Shown: positions 34,951 to 46,239 of the stretch, one piece after another
Layout of the letters: the number at the start of each line of letters is the position of its first letter
Position numbering within the stretch: position 1 is the stretch's first letter
DNA from: Crocodylus rhombifer
Lineage: Eukaryota; Chordata; Crocodylia; Crocodylidae
Assembly (NCBI GenBank): GCA_038503035.1
Contig: JAVSML010000029.1
Location: 1,387,799-1,451,798 of the forward strand
DNA: 64,000 bases
Direction: 5' to 3'
Program-made: the position numbers and the translations under genes
Notes under the pieces: generated by a model
What the model saw: the letters and a program-made list of their open reading frames with translations, nothing else
Told to the model about the DNA's origin: nothing
Database searches by the model: none

Positions 34951-34959
34951 CTGCAGTGG

Positions 34960-36215
34960 TGAACGTAAGGGCTTTGGCCTTACAGGAAAAGTGCAAGGAA
35001 AACACAGTAAGACACAACAAAAACAAAGAATCAAATGCCTTTGACACCAACAACAGGGTTAAACAGGGGTGTGTCTTAGCCCCCATGCTTTTTAGCATCT
35101 ATTTTTCATTTCTGCTGCTTCATGCATTCAAGGACAGCAATGATGGCATTTATCTTTGAACCAGACTAGATGGAGGCTTGCTCAACATTGCAAGATTTAG
35201 ACTGAAACCAAGATGAAAGAGCTGGTTCTGAGGGATTTCCTGTTATCAGATGATGCAGCTTTGTTTGCCCACAATGAATTCTGTCTGCAAAGTCTCTTGG
35301 GTAGATTTTATGAACCATGCAAGAGGTCCAAGATAGCAATTAGTCTCAAGAAGACTGCAATCATGTACCAAAGGATGAAAGAACCAATACCTGGCATCAC
35401 TCTGGAGGATAAATCTCTTGGTGTTGATGACAATTTTTGTTACTTAGGTTCTACGATCAGCAGGAATCTTGACCTTCAGACTGAATTGACTAACAGAATC
35501 AGAAAAGCAGCTAAGAATGTTGGGCTATTATGGAAACGTGCATGAAATAACAGCACTAGGTGAAGATGCAAATCTACGAGGCTTGTGTGCTGTCATCCCT
35601 GCTTTATGGTTGAGAAACATGGACTACATATGCTAGGCACATCAAGAGACTGACCAGCTTCCACACGAGATGTCTGTGTAAGATTCTGAAAATAAAGTGG
35701 GAAGACAGAACACTGAACATAGAGGTACTGGAGCATGCAGGACAGACACACTTAGAAACCACTCTCAAGAAGAGGAGGTTGAGATGGATCGGCCATGTCA
35801 GGATAATGGGAGAAGACTGTATCCCAAAGAATATTTTGTATAGTGAGTTTCGAGATGTATCTAGAAAGCAGGGTCACCCTCTATGGTAGTACCACTATGT
35901 GTGCAAAAATAATATGAAGCAAAAATAATATGAAGTTGTTCAGTATCAACATAGAAAGCTAGGAGAAGTGCACAGAATCCCATCCATTCTGGAGGGAACA
36001 TCTGGCACTAGGTGCAGCTCAACATGAAGCAGCTTTGATCCAGAGAATGAAAGAAAAGTGAAAAAGAAGAAAGCAGCACACTTTAAACTTGGAATCTAAC
36101 TCAGACAACACATGGATCTGTGAAAATTGTAATAAGATGTGTTGTTCTTGAATTAGGGCTATTAGCTACAAATGGATTCACCGTGCATTTGTCTAGATCT
36201 CTTATGTGTACACTA
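34960..36215 (+). pseudogene. Non-LTR retrotransposon RT, downstream half
   Basis: Starts with L-Q-E-K-C-K, then K-Q-G-C-V-L-A-P-M-L-F (RT motif B). A frameshift follows, then F-L-L-S-D-D-A-A-L-F (the F/Y-A-D-D box, about 35230-35260), I-S-L-K-K-T, F-C-Y-L-G-S-T-I and a thumb with R-L-R-W-I-G-H-V (35777-35800). The C-terminus reads W-I-C-E-N-C-N-K-M-C-C near 36115, the zinc-finger-like tail of this LINE class. Multiple stops and frameshifts. It is the continuation of 31990-32215; roughly 150 codons of the N-terminal RT between the halves are missing. Confidence 0.75.
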
Positions 36216-38015
36216 TGATCCAGAGAATCAACAGTTGCCTACTATAAAAACCGATCTTGGCTATGTGGTAACTTTGCATCAGCACTAGTGTCTCCTTTTT
36301 CTTGGGAAAAAAATTGAAATAAAGTTCTAATGATTTGAAAAGAACATTGTAATGTGCATTTGGCATCTTACCCTTCTGAACTCTTTGTGTAAGTGCTGAG
36401 GTGATACTTTATGTACACTCACAGGTCTATCTTCCTAAGTCATGATGAGGGATCTGGGTTTTCTGTTTCCTGCGGAAAAACAGAAAAAAAAAATGGATTT
36501 TCCCTTTAACTGAGAAACATGGATTTTTCATTTGAACAGAGAAACATGTGGATTTCCACTTCTGTAGAGAGCTCTCTGCAGGCTGTCAGAGTTCCAGCCT
36601 ACAAGGGGCGGGGGGGAGCGGGAGAAGGGCAGTCAGACAGGGGATGCCATGTGTACATGCACACTCACACAGGCACTTGGCTCCCAGGCAGCCTGGAGAG
36701 CAGCTCCCTCAAGTAAGTTGGGGAGGGGAGGGGGGGAGGATTGAGGACCCTACAGGGAGAGAGGGAGGGATGTGAAACGTGAATAACTACCATCATCATC
36801 TCAAGAGCTTGGACAGGAATCACCAATGGTGACTCTGGAAGATCCTCTACATCAAATGGGAAGATCACAGCACAAATGCCAGTGTCCTTGCTGAAGTCAA
36901 TGTTACTAGCATTGCGGCAGTGATCCTCAAGCACCAAGTTCACTGAACCTGACATCGTGCAAGGTTGCCTGACTCTCATCTTCTAAAACAAGTGCTCTTC
37001 TCCCGACTTAGTAACAGCCTAAGATCTCACGGTGACCAGGGGAAACATGACAAGGACACTTTGAAGGCATACCTCAAGAAGGCACATACCAACATTAAGA
37101 GTTGGGAGGAGCTGGCTGCCAACTGAATCCCTGACACTGCAACCTCAACCAAGTGGCAGTCTGTTTTGGGGTAGTATATTGCCCTCGAAACACAGAAGCC
37201 GGTGGGACTGAGAGAGCAGAAAGTAGGAACATCCATATACATTTAGATCCTCTGAAGATAACAGGATATTATGAATCTAGGTTCTGTACTTAGCTTCCTT
37301 CTGCTTAAAGAAAAAAAGAGAGAGACAGTGAGAACGGGAGAACAAAAGAGAATAACAACTTTTATCTGCACGAAAATGAAGTTATTGACGCCGTAAATCA
37401 GGGCCATTTTAATGTATGGTAATAATGGTCTTATTTCTGGGAAATCCTCTCCTGACTGTTAAACTTAATTGTTCTTTCCTATGTTACTGCCCAATGACTC
37501 AGTTCTTTTTTACAAACCACAATAATATAATATCAGAGACACCTTTAAAATGGAAAAACAAAGTAAGTTTATGAAAGGTGCTGTCCAAACTCTTTTTTTG
37601 TTCTTAACTGATGAGTACCGTAGATACTTCTGTATTTAAAAATTTCACAGAAGTGATGTAAATGCACAAAGTATAGCTCCAATATCTATCTTCAAGAAAA
37701 ATGGTTTCTAGACTTTTTGACTGTCTATATTTCCCTGAGTCTTGTGAAATTTCCCTGAGACTTGTGAATACAACCAACACAGGGTTATATCTACTTAAGA
37801 AATATAATTTTTTCTTCAGCCACTTAATTCAAGGTTGAGAAAATTACTCTTAATTTATGTTTGTACATGAAGGCAGAATCCAATTCTATGTACTTAATGA
37901 TAGCAGTAACCACTGAAAGGTGAAGCACTCCTAAGAGGCTTATATCCTTTAAAAATCAATGAGACTAAATTACTCATCAATTTCACCACTGAAACGAATG
38001 ATGAGCTCCTTTTCA
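36216..38015. other. Intergenic, mostly unannotated
   Basis: Apart from the LINE fragment at 36775-37220, no gene or repeat is recognised. A purine-rich GGGGAGGGG patch lies at 36720-36760. Confidence 0.5.
36775..37220 (+). pseudogene. Second LINE RT C-terminal fragment
   Basis: The frame reads I-K-W-E-D-H-S-T-N-A-S-V-L, then L-P-D-S-H-L-L-K-Q-V-L-F and a basic D-T-L-K-A-Y-L-K-K-A-H block followed by S-W-E-E-L-A. These are the post-RT segments of endonuclease/RT LINEs. Two stops interrupt it. Since 34960-36215 already contains its own post-RT region, this is a separate copy. Confidence 0.65.
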
Positions 38016-38208
38016 TTGAATCATAGAAAATTAGGGTTGGAAGGGCCCTCAGGAAGTCATCTAGTCCAACCCCCTGCTCAAAGCAGGACCATCCCCAACT
38101 AGATCATCCCAGCCAAGGTTTTATCTAGCCTGGTCTTAAAAACCTCCAAGGATGGAGAGTCCACAGCCTCTCTGGGTAACCTGTTCCAGTGTTTTACTAC
38201 CCTCCTAG
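38016..38208 (-). mobile_element. CR1 LINE 3' end, abutted by a MITE
   Basis: Reverse-complement CR1 3' end beginning GAATCATAGAAAATTAGGG and running through GTCATCTAGTCCAACCCCC to CAGTGTTTTACTACCCTCCT. The CR1 match stops exactly where the CTAGGGACAGA MITE begins (38210), so the MITE either truncated it or inserted into it. Confidence 0.85.
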
Positions 38209-38209
38209 G

Positions 38210-38905
38210 CTAGGGACAGACATTGCACATAAACCAGTTTAAGTTATCAGAAACTGGTTTAAACGTGTAACAGATGTTCAGTGGACATAAACCAGTTTGA
38301 AAATGGCTGAAACTGGTTTGAGATAAACCTGGTTAAATGTAGTATCAGACTTAACTGATTTGGGTCAAACCAGTTTATGCAATGTCTGTCCCAGACCCTT
38401 TTCTGGTTTAAGTTAAACCAGTCTCCCCAGGCATCCCTACATGCTCTCTGGGCTGGGCTCTCTGCTCCACAGCAGAGCTGGCCCCTCCGCTTCCTGGCTT
38501 CCCCCTGCTCCCCCCACTTCCCTCTCACCACTCGATTCCCCACTCCCCTCTGCCTTACACAGACACCTCTCAGCACTAGCTAGCATGCCACATGCTGGCT
38601 ATGGTCTGTGCTGTTGGACACCAGCCTACCAACTGTTGCCGTGCACCCCCTGCAAAAAGGCGCTGCCAACACTGTCAGCTGCTTGCCACCCCATTGCCAG
38701 CACTGCCGACAGCGTCTGCAGGCAGTCCCTGATCACCCCGGCTGCTGTCACTGCCAGTGGCGCCTGCAGGTGGTTGCCAACCCATGGCCGGTGCTCCCCA
38801 CCTCCACCCCCCCTACTGCCAAGAGTGTTGGTGGCATCTGCAGGAGCTCCCCGCTCACTGCCGCCGACGCAGCTGGGCCTCACCAGCTGCCACTGGAGCC
38901 ACGTG
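38210..38905 (+). mobile_element. MITE with CTAGGGACAGA end, copy 3
   Basis: The left end CTAGGGACAGACATTGCAC is intact. The first 170 bp carry five alternating AAACCAGTTT/AAACTGGTTT motifs at 38231, 38251, 38289, 38310 and 38367. After AATGTCTGTCCCAGACCC comes a GC-rich body with TAGCTAGCATGCCACATGCTGG, shared with the copy at 9280-10440. The right end is missing or diverged, so the right boundary is approximate. Confidence 0.7.
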
Positions 38906-38989
38906 CCGTTCATGTTCCAAAGTCTGTAAACTATAGCTACATAAATTCAGGCTACAGAAAAGGTGCACATTTTCAACAGTAAGCTTAAT

Positions 38990-39210
38990 TTACAAGAACA
39001 ATGTTCCAAGGGACATGGTAGATTCTCCATCACTGGAAGTCTTTAAATCTAGACTGGATATCTGTTCAAATATATGCTTCAGCTCAGCCAGAAGATGTGT
39101 GTTTTATGCAGGAGGTACTCAGTGGAGTTCTTTGGCCATGTATACAGTTAATTAGATTAGATCATAGTGGCTCCCTGTAGCCTTAACATCTATGAATCTA
39201 CGAACAGAGA
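38990..39210 (+). mobile_element. Old CR1-like LINE 3' end
   Basis: GGTAGATTCTCCATCACTGG, then GTCTTTAAATCTAGACTGG, and a closing ACATCTATGAATCTACGA tail match the CR1 3' region, more diverged than the other copies. Same strand as the LINE fragments to the left. Confidence 0.65.
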
Positions 39211-39509
39211 AGCTATAGGACTTCATGGATGCTAAAACTGGCATCTTAGTTTTCAAGAAGGGATATTTGTTTTCAGATTTAGTTCTTCTCCTAGTACTTA
39301 TTTCAGTGTTTCTTTGTTTTCTCTTTGGCTGAATGCTATACTGGAATTTATTGATTCTTTTTATAGTCAATTATTTGAATCTCAGTAGCATGCTCAAACC
39401 CCAACCAAGCCTGGGGCTCACTGTAGTAAGCACTGTATAAACATAAGATAATGTCTGCTTCAAGCAGAGTCCAGGTTAAATTGACAAGACCAAAAAAAGG
39501 GCAGAAGAA

Positions 39510-40060
39510 AGGAGGTATTATTCTGTCCATTTTAGAGACAAGTAATAGTGGTACAGAGAGATTAAGTCACTGATGTCTTTGCATTGGCTTTGGTTCAAGC
39601 TACAAGTAAGGCCAGGTTTACCGCACAGAGCTTTGCTGGCACAGCTATGTCAGGAAAAGCCTTGAGGGGATGCTTTTACACTAGCAGACACATTCTTTCA
39701 CTGGTTTTGCAAGCACCACTCGGAAAGTCATGTTGTTGTGCTGGAAGGAAGTGCCCTTGGACCAGCATTCACTGTACCTAGACTGGGGGACTTACTGATA
39801 TAGCCACTGCAGCAGAGGTGCTCTGGTCCACATAACCCTTAACTTATTCAGGATTCCAGGGGGTCCACAGCAGAGCCAGGATTTGAAATTAGATTTCCTT
39901 AGTAACAGCCAAATAACTTAACCACTATGCTGTGCAGCCTAAGATAAATTATTCAATTACTTTCAGTTGCCCTACCTGTAAGCTGGAGCTATTAATACCT
40001 ACTGCACAAGGGTGTTATGAGGATTAGTTGGTTAATGATCAAAAATGCTCTTTATATAGT
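39510..40060 (+). repeat. MIR-like ancient SINE, interrupted
   Basis: CATTTTAGAGACAAGTAATAG, TACAGAGAGATTAAGTCAC and, further on, CAGAGCCAGGATTTGAA, then GCCCTACCTGTAAGCTGGAG and GGGTGTTATGAGGATTAG match segments of MIR/CORE-SINE consensus in both orientations. A block at about 39612-39845 has no such match and looks inserted. Recognised by eye; age suggests a pan-amniote element. Confidence 0.5.
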
Positions 40061-40461
40061 CAAATATTATTTAAACTAGTTGGCATCAACATACTGCAAA
40101 CTTTATTTAATTTTAAATGCACAGTGGTGTATTCTAAAGTTCAGGAATGTAATTACACAATTATTTATTGTAAGTGGGACTTAGGTGGAAGAGTTCTGAG
40201 GCCACTATTAAACCAGGAGCATCGTGTTTATTTTAGCAAAATGATACTGGGAACTATCATTGCTAGATTTTCTGATATCCATCTCAATTTTCCCTTAGTT
40301 TCCTTTCATTACTCAGCTACCCTCCTAAACAGTCCTTCTCTAGCCTTGGTCTTTACCCTATTACAACTCACGTTTGTAAATGTTTGTGTCCTGTGTTCAG
40401 CTCTTCAGTCTTTCTTCTCAGTTCAAAAGTCTTGGTTATTAAGAATTGCTCCTCCTCAAAG

Positions 40462-40830
40462 CTAGGGACAGAAGTTACACATAATCAAGTTTCAGTAATC
40501 AGAAACTGCTTTAAACCTGTAACAGAACAGAAGTTCAGTGTACTTAAATTGCTTCCAAAATTAGATTAAGATAAGCCTGGCTGGATGTAGTATCAGATTT
40601 AACTCATTTAGGTCAAACTGGTTTATGAAATTTCTGTCCCAGATCCCCTCCTGGTTCACATTAACTCAAAGTCCCCCAGCATCCCAGATTGTTTTGCAGC
40701 CCTGGGTTGTGCTGTCTGCTCCAGCAGAACAGGGTTTGCTTCCCCCCTGCTCCCTAGACAGAGCACTATCACTCCTCCAGCCAGCTGAAGGGGTGGGGGG
40801 AGCCCACTCCCCTGGCCTGGCACAGGACTA
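40462..40830 (+). mobile_element. MITE with CTAGGGACAGA end, copy 4
   Basis: Left end CTAGGGACAGAAGTTACAC, then a diverged AAACCAGTTT arm, then ATTTCTGTCCCAGATCCCC and AAAGTCCCCCAGCATCCCAG as in the other copies. Truncated on the right at about 40830. Confidence 0.7.
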
Positions 40831-40839
40831 AAAGGAAGT

Positions 40840-42760
40840 ACTGAAGCATAGTGCTGTAGCAACATCACCATACAGCAAGGTGTAAAAACTGTGTGTAAAA
40901 ACTTGGTTTACAGCAACCTTAAATTGACCTGCCTTAATTTGGTTAGTAACAGCAATGAACTAAGCTAACTTAAGAAAATATTCAACAGATCTATGCACAT
41001 CTGTATTATGGTATTGGTTTTGCTTAGCTAGGTGTATACTAGGTAAACCAACATGAGTTTTCTGTAATAAACATTCAGGCATAAATATTGAGGCATAAAT
41101 AAATTACTTGATTGACCAAAGTGTGAAGGCTCTTATCTAGCTCTCACTGAGGTCACTACAAAGCCCTCAGTTAGGAACAGTCTGAAATGAGCCAACAAAT
41201 CTGATTTCTCTAGAAGCCCTCTTTTTAACAAAACCTTTGGTGGACTGAACTGTAAACCCCAGCCAACAGAATCCTAAAAGAATCTCCAATAGTGGTTTAA
41301 AGTTGTTGTCCTGTTTCTTTTTCATTAAAAAAAATGTTGAAATTTGATTTTTTTTGACTAATTCTACTGGCCTATCTACTTGCCATCCAGCCATGAAATG
41401 CTGTCCACTATCTCACCTCATTACTGCAATTAGTCAGGTGTTGCAGAGTCTGGCTGCTCTTTCACTTGCTAAACCAACAGAGTTTCCATAGCACCTAAGT
41501 TAGGTTTTTTCCCAATATTGTAAGTGACCCATTGCAAGAAAAAGGGAATCCTTGACTGATCCTTGCCACCTTCAGTTCTTTATGCAGATGAAGTTTTTGC
41601 ATTTCTTAGTATTACTGAATTTTGCTGCTCATTAAAGAGATATGTTCTAGCCAAGTATAAAACACAATGCATCCTTCAAAATGATAATAAAAATTATAAT
41701 GTTTGGTATTTAATAATCAACACCATTCTGTACACTGCTTTGGGTAAATACTGGTATTTGAGTAAACACCAAAAGGTATTTTCGATATTCTTTAAGTATA
41801 ACCTTAACTCTGAATTTCCTGAATTTATAATGCTTGATTTTGGAACACTTACCTTAACTTGTGAATACAAATGCTACATGGGAGGGAGGGTCTGTTTCAT
41901 TCCTGTATGGTGATGTATAAGTATAGAAAAAAAAGTATATAGTATAAAAAGTAATACCAAATTAATCACAGACAGAGGACTAAGTTGTGGAGAGAGGTTT
42001 TGAAAAGAGGATCCATAACTTTCTTGCCTTCCATCTGTTTAAATTCTCATAAAAATGTTGAATTGTTTCAGTGGGACTTTTTTTACACCACACACATATA
42101 TCCTCCCACACAGACACATAAACAGAGAAAGATAGTGTCTGTGCATGTTCTCTAATATTTATACACCAAGTATATGTTTTATAATCTGGAGTGTTTTGCA
42201 ATGCTTCAGTACAATCTGTTTCATTCAGTAGTTATTCTCCCTCACAAAATGCACAACAGTCACAAATGTTCCAAATATTGGTTGCTGGGTAAACTGTAAC
42301 AGGAGCTCATTTGTATTCTGCACCCTGTGTAAAAGTGATAAGAAGCCAAATACTCCTAGGAAACAGCACAAATGAAATATGGCATGCAGGAGGCGAGATA
42401 TTTATAGAAACAAAATATCAGCATTTTCCACACATTTACACAAAGCAATTTCAGTCTTTTCATAGGGAAAAAAAGAGCAGCAATGGCCCCTATTTATACA
42501 TTTCCCTGTAGTCACCCGTTTTGGCCAGAAACCATTGACTATGTAGAAAACCTTCAGGTCACTGCAAATTAAAGATCAATGGCAACATACAATATATTCT
42601 GTCATATTTTTACTTCTAACAGGTCTTTGTCCTAAAAATGTTGTTTTAGTAAATAAATAAGGTGAAATTCCTGCTGGTTTCTCTCTGTGGCCTCCCTGTT
42701 AGCAACTCAGATCCAAAGCCTTCATAGGACGGAAGAATTAGTTTAGTGTGAGAGTCACTT
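40840..42760. other. Unannotated AT-rich intergenic DNA
   Basis: No exon or repeat recognised by eye. Reading frames here are short and show no family resemblance. Confidence 0.5.
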
Positions 42761-42764
42761 AGTG

Positions 42765-43123
42765 CAGGGGTTGTCAACCGGGGGTACGCGTAGCCCTGGG
42801 GGTACTTGGACTGGTCCTAGGGGGTACACATGGGCGGGTGGGGACAGAGCACTAGACCGGTGAGCTTCTCTGCCTGCACAGAGGGGCGCCACTGCCCTCA
42901 CCTCAGCCCAGTGAGCTTCCCTGCCCCAGCCCTGGTCCTGGGAGGCTGCACTGCTCCCTGCCTGCCCATCCACATGCTATCCCTGCCTCCCTGTTCAGCA
43001 TCCATCTGCACCCCCCCCCACCCCCCACCCCGCTTTGCATCTGACTGCGCACTACTGCCCTCACCCCTGCTCAGTGTCCAGCTGCCAGGGGTACTTTAGA
43101 TTAAAAAAGGTTGAAAACCTCTG
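42765..43123. mobile_element. hAT-like MITE, GC-rich
   Basis: Ends CAGGGGTTGTCAACC and GGTTGAAAACCTCTG, with a 359-bp interior starting GGGGGTACGCG and ending GGGGTACTTTAGATT, mirrored around a C-rich core that includes a poly-C run at 43012-43029. The target duplication is not clear. Confidence 0.75.
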
Positions 43124-43129
43124 ACCCTA

Positions 43130-44440
43130 GTATAATTAGCTAATTTATGGAAAAAGCTATGGAAGGGCTTATTTATTAGAAACCCACATTGTCACAGGTT
43201 CCCTCACATACCTGGAAAAGGAATTGTACCAGTTGTGAGCCCTAGTCTGGACTGTAACATGTAGTGCCACTGTTTGCACATGCATACGCCGTGCTCCAGC
43301 TGCAATTGCCAGTATTCTGAGTGGATTCTGGCCACCTTAGCTAGAATGCCTCTGCAGCACTGGGGAAGTGTGTGTCAGAGCAGAAACTGACCCCTTTTAA
43401 AAAGATTAGATGTTGGCATCCCTTTGAGCCAGACTTGCTACACAGGTCAGGGGAAACAAGTGAGGCCAAAACTCCAGCCCCTATTACAGTGTCTAACTCT
43501 GATGCTGGCCTTGTGCACCCCGTGCCAGGATCAGACAAGAGCTTGGCTGTCCTTACATATGTGTACATGAAAAGGGCAACTCTGTAAGGGCACAGAGCAA
43601 GTTACAATTTAGCTCTAGAGATTTCTTTTACAGGTTGGTAGAAACAGCAAACTGTCTTACTAATATGGGTTGCTAATGCTGAAGTCTAATGATCTAAACC
43701 TCTCGTCTTAATATGCACATCCTTGACCTAACTCACCCCAGCCATTCCATAGACTTCATCAGGACTATTCATAGGAATAATAATAAGCATTGGCAAGAAT
43801 ATTTATAAGACAAGGGCATAAACACCACTACCAATTATTCCACTGGTGATCAAAACATGAGCAAACATGAGAAGATTATGTAATAAACATCCATGGAGTA
43901 GGTAAAGGTGCAGAGAGACCACCACTTATTTTTTGACTGCTCTGAGCCCTGCGCTAAAACAGCAGTTTGCTCCCCACAAAATGGTTTTGCTTTGAGAATA
44001 CAGGGAAAACAATAAGGAGTGAAAGAATCCCAATAAGAGTGGATTTCACCATTAACTGCAACACAATTTTACTAGAAAAATTTCATATTTGGAAAAACAA
44101 CACAAAATATTGCAGTTGGCCCTTTAACGTCTTAAAACTGTAATCTCTCAGACACTTTTTACTTTGTAATTCATTAATGCCCATTGAGCACTAATTGTTG
44201 ATCACCTGATTTACCCATGACAAAGGTGGTAGGAAAGTCATTTCTCTAGTGATGACTTAAAGTAAAAAGTAGTTGACATTAGTTTTAACTAATTGGTGTG
44301 ACTAAATGCATGCTTTTTTCCAGCGTAGGCAAGGACTTAGATTCTTGGAGGTATCCGATGTCAGAGGCAGCCAGGGAGGTGAAAAAATCCTTACTCCTTG
44401 TTAGCAATGAAGTTTACTTTTCCAAACAACTAAAATACAG
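43130..44440. other. Unannotated intergenic DNA
   Basis: Nothing recognised apart from short chance reading frames. Confidence 0.5.
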
Positions 44441-44447
44441 TATCATC

Positions 44448-44570
44448 TATGTTTCAGAAATCTATTATGTAGCTGTGTTGATCCCAGAAAAAGAGCTACA
44501 CAAAGCTCTTGGGTCAAAGGCAATATCTTTTATTAAACCAAATAAATAGTAGCCAAAAAACCCTGTCTTT
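44448..44570 (+). repeat. Dispersed reptile repeat fragment
   Basis: TAGCTGTGTTGATCCCAG, followed by GCAATATCTTTTATTAAACC, matches the layout of a repeat widespread in crocodilian and turtle DNA. No boundaries or target duplication seen. Confidence 0.45.
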
Positions 44571-45066
44571 GCATTGATTTGGCTGATTATCACAAGGACC
44601 ATTTGTAGACATGCCCAGTATTTTAAAGCATGTTAACTGATTTGCATCACATAGTTTAAATCAAATTTCAATTTGAATTAAGGATTAAAAGATGATCATT
44701 GACTATCATGGCAGGAGGCACTATATACTTGCCCCTTAACAGAAGTAATTAGGAAGTGATAATAAGCCTGCTGCTACATTTTTGCAGTCATCTGAAGTGC
44801 TGTTCCAGAAACTGTAATTGACCTGATGCTTAGCAAGGTGAGGTGTTTTTGGCACATTTGACTTTTTAAAGGTGTTACTTTGTGCCTGATAGTCTCTATT
44901 GTTTTGCAAAAACTCAACTGAGTTTCCCTTAGGGGGAGAGGTGGATTGATATTTGCAACGCTTATCTGCTTATCTGAGTTCCTAAGGACTGTTTTTTCTA
45001 AAACCAACTATATATACATGTTAATTAATACAGTTTAAATTGCCTAATTTGGACTGCCCTAGTCTG

Positions 45067-45110
45067 CATTAACATTAATCCTCATTGAATGAGGATTAGT
45101 TAATTCAGAC
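45067..45110. repeat. AT-rich hairpin
   Basis: An imperfect inverted repeat: GCATTAACATTAATCCTCATT is followed by GAATGAGGATTAGTTAATTC, able to fold into a stem of about 18 bp. It is probably the centre of a MITE spanning about 44990-45180, whose ends I could not define. Confidence 0.5.
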
Positions 45111-45359
45111 TGGAGCCAATTTTAATTTGGACCACAGACTCCACATATCCAGCTCCACAGTAGCTGTAGTCTGGATTAAACCTAGAAAAATGTAATGTCT
45201 ATAAATGGCAAAACAACTGTTACTCTGATGCTTGTGTTAATAACAACAAGGTATGATATTTATAAAGTTAGAATTTTTGGTTTGCACTTGTATTTGTGGC
45301 ATAATTTGAATTGAATTATAACAACACATAAAGGACTTGGAAAACATGGAGTACAATGG

Positions 45360-45590
45360 GGAGTACAATGAGGAAAACAAGTACTAGAGCAAGTACTAAA
45401 CGACTGTGCAGTAACCACCATTACTGCGCAATACAGGCGGTGCATGGGTCGTTTCCAACCCTACAGTGCAATAGCAATGAGCAACTGCACAGTAGCTTAT
45501 TGCTACTGCACAGTAGCATCGGCATCACGGTTCATGCCTGCCAATGCTACATTGCCATAGCAACAAGCCAGTAGCATCTTATGTAAACGT
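45360..45590. repeat. Repeat-rich block with CAGTAGC motifs
   Basis: The unit TGCACAGTAGC occurs twice (45486 and 45507) and related forms (ACTGTGCAGTAACC, CTACATTGCC) flank it in inverted order. Probably a MITE; boundaries unknown. Confidence 0.4.
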
Positions 45591-45986
45591 GCTCAATGAG
45601 ACAAGAATCTTATTACTCTTCTTTGCTTTTGTTACCATTTGCATGACACCATGCACACTCTACCACACGTTATTATGCAGGAAATTAAGATCTAGTATCT
45701 ATAAGGGGAAGCCCAAACTCAAGGAGGATACTTAATGTATCCTTCACAAAGTTAAATCAAGCAATCAGAATATACATTGCCTTTTCTATTTGCCCATAGA
45801 TACACTTCTTAGCCTATGAGCCTATTCTTTATTTATAATAAAACACTTCGGGAAAAACCTAGGAATGCAGGTGCCTAGCACTTTTGATAACTTTTTAGGT
45901 TTTTAAGGTCTATACATTACAGGACTAGGGCCCTTGGGAGTCATTTAGAACAAAGTTAGGATTTTCTTGGACCTATTGCCCTATGT

Positions 45987-46235
45987 CAGGGGTGGGCAAT
46001 TGTTTTGGCTGGAGGGCCGCTTAATGAGTTTTGGTGAGCTGTTGTGGGCTGCAAGGGTAGCCCTGCCCTTTGACTGGTGCCCCACACTCTGGTGGCCATC
46101 TTGGGACTAGAAATGCTACCAGGATCCCTGATCTTTGCCACTGGAAGTCCCTCCCCTTGTCCCCTGTAAGCACTCCTTTTGGGAGGGGAGAGTTGCCATT
46201 TTGGAACCAGAAAAAATGAAATCGTATGCTAAAAG
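45987..46235. mobile_element. hAT-like element, left end only
   Basis: CAGGGGTGGGCAATTGTTTT with GGAGGGCCGC is a typical hAT MITE start, like the ends at 1473. The matching right terminus is not found, so the right boundary is a guess. Confidence 0.5.
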
Positions 46236-46239
46236 TCAA

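Noticed and set aside
40028..40465. 145-codon + strand frame
   Set aside because: Begins in a MIR-like repeat and continues into unannotated AT-rich DNA; no family resemblance.
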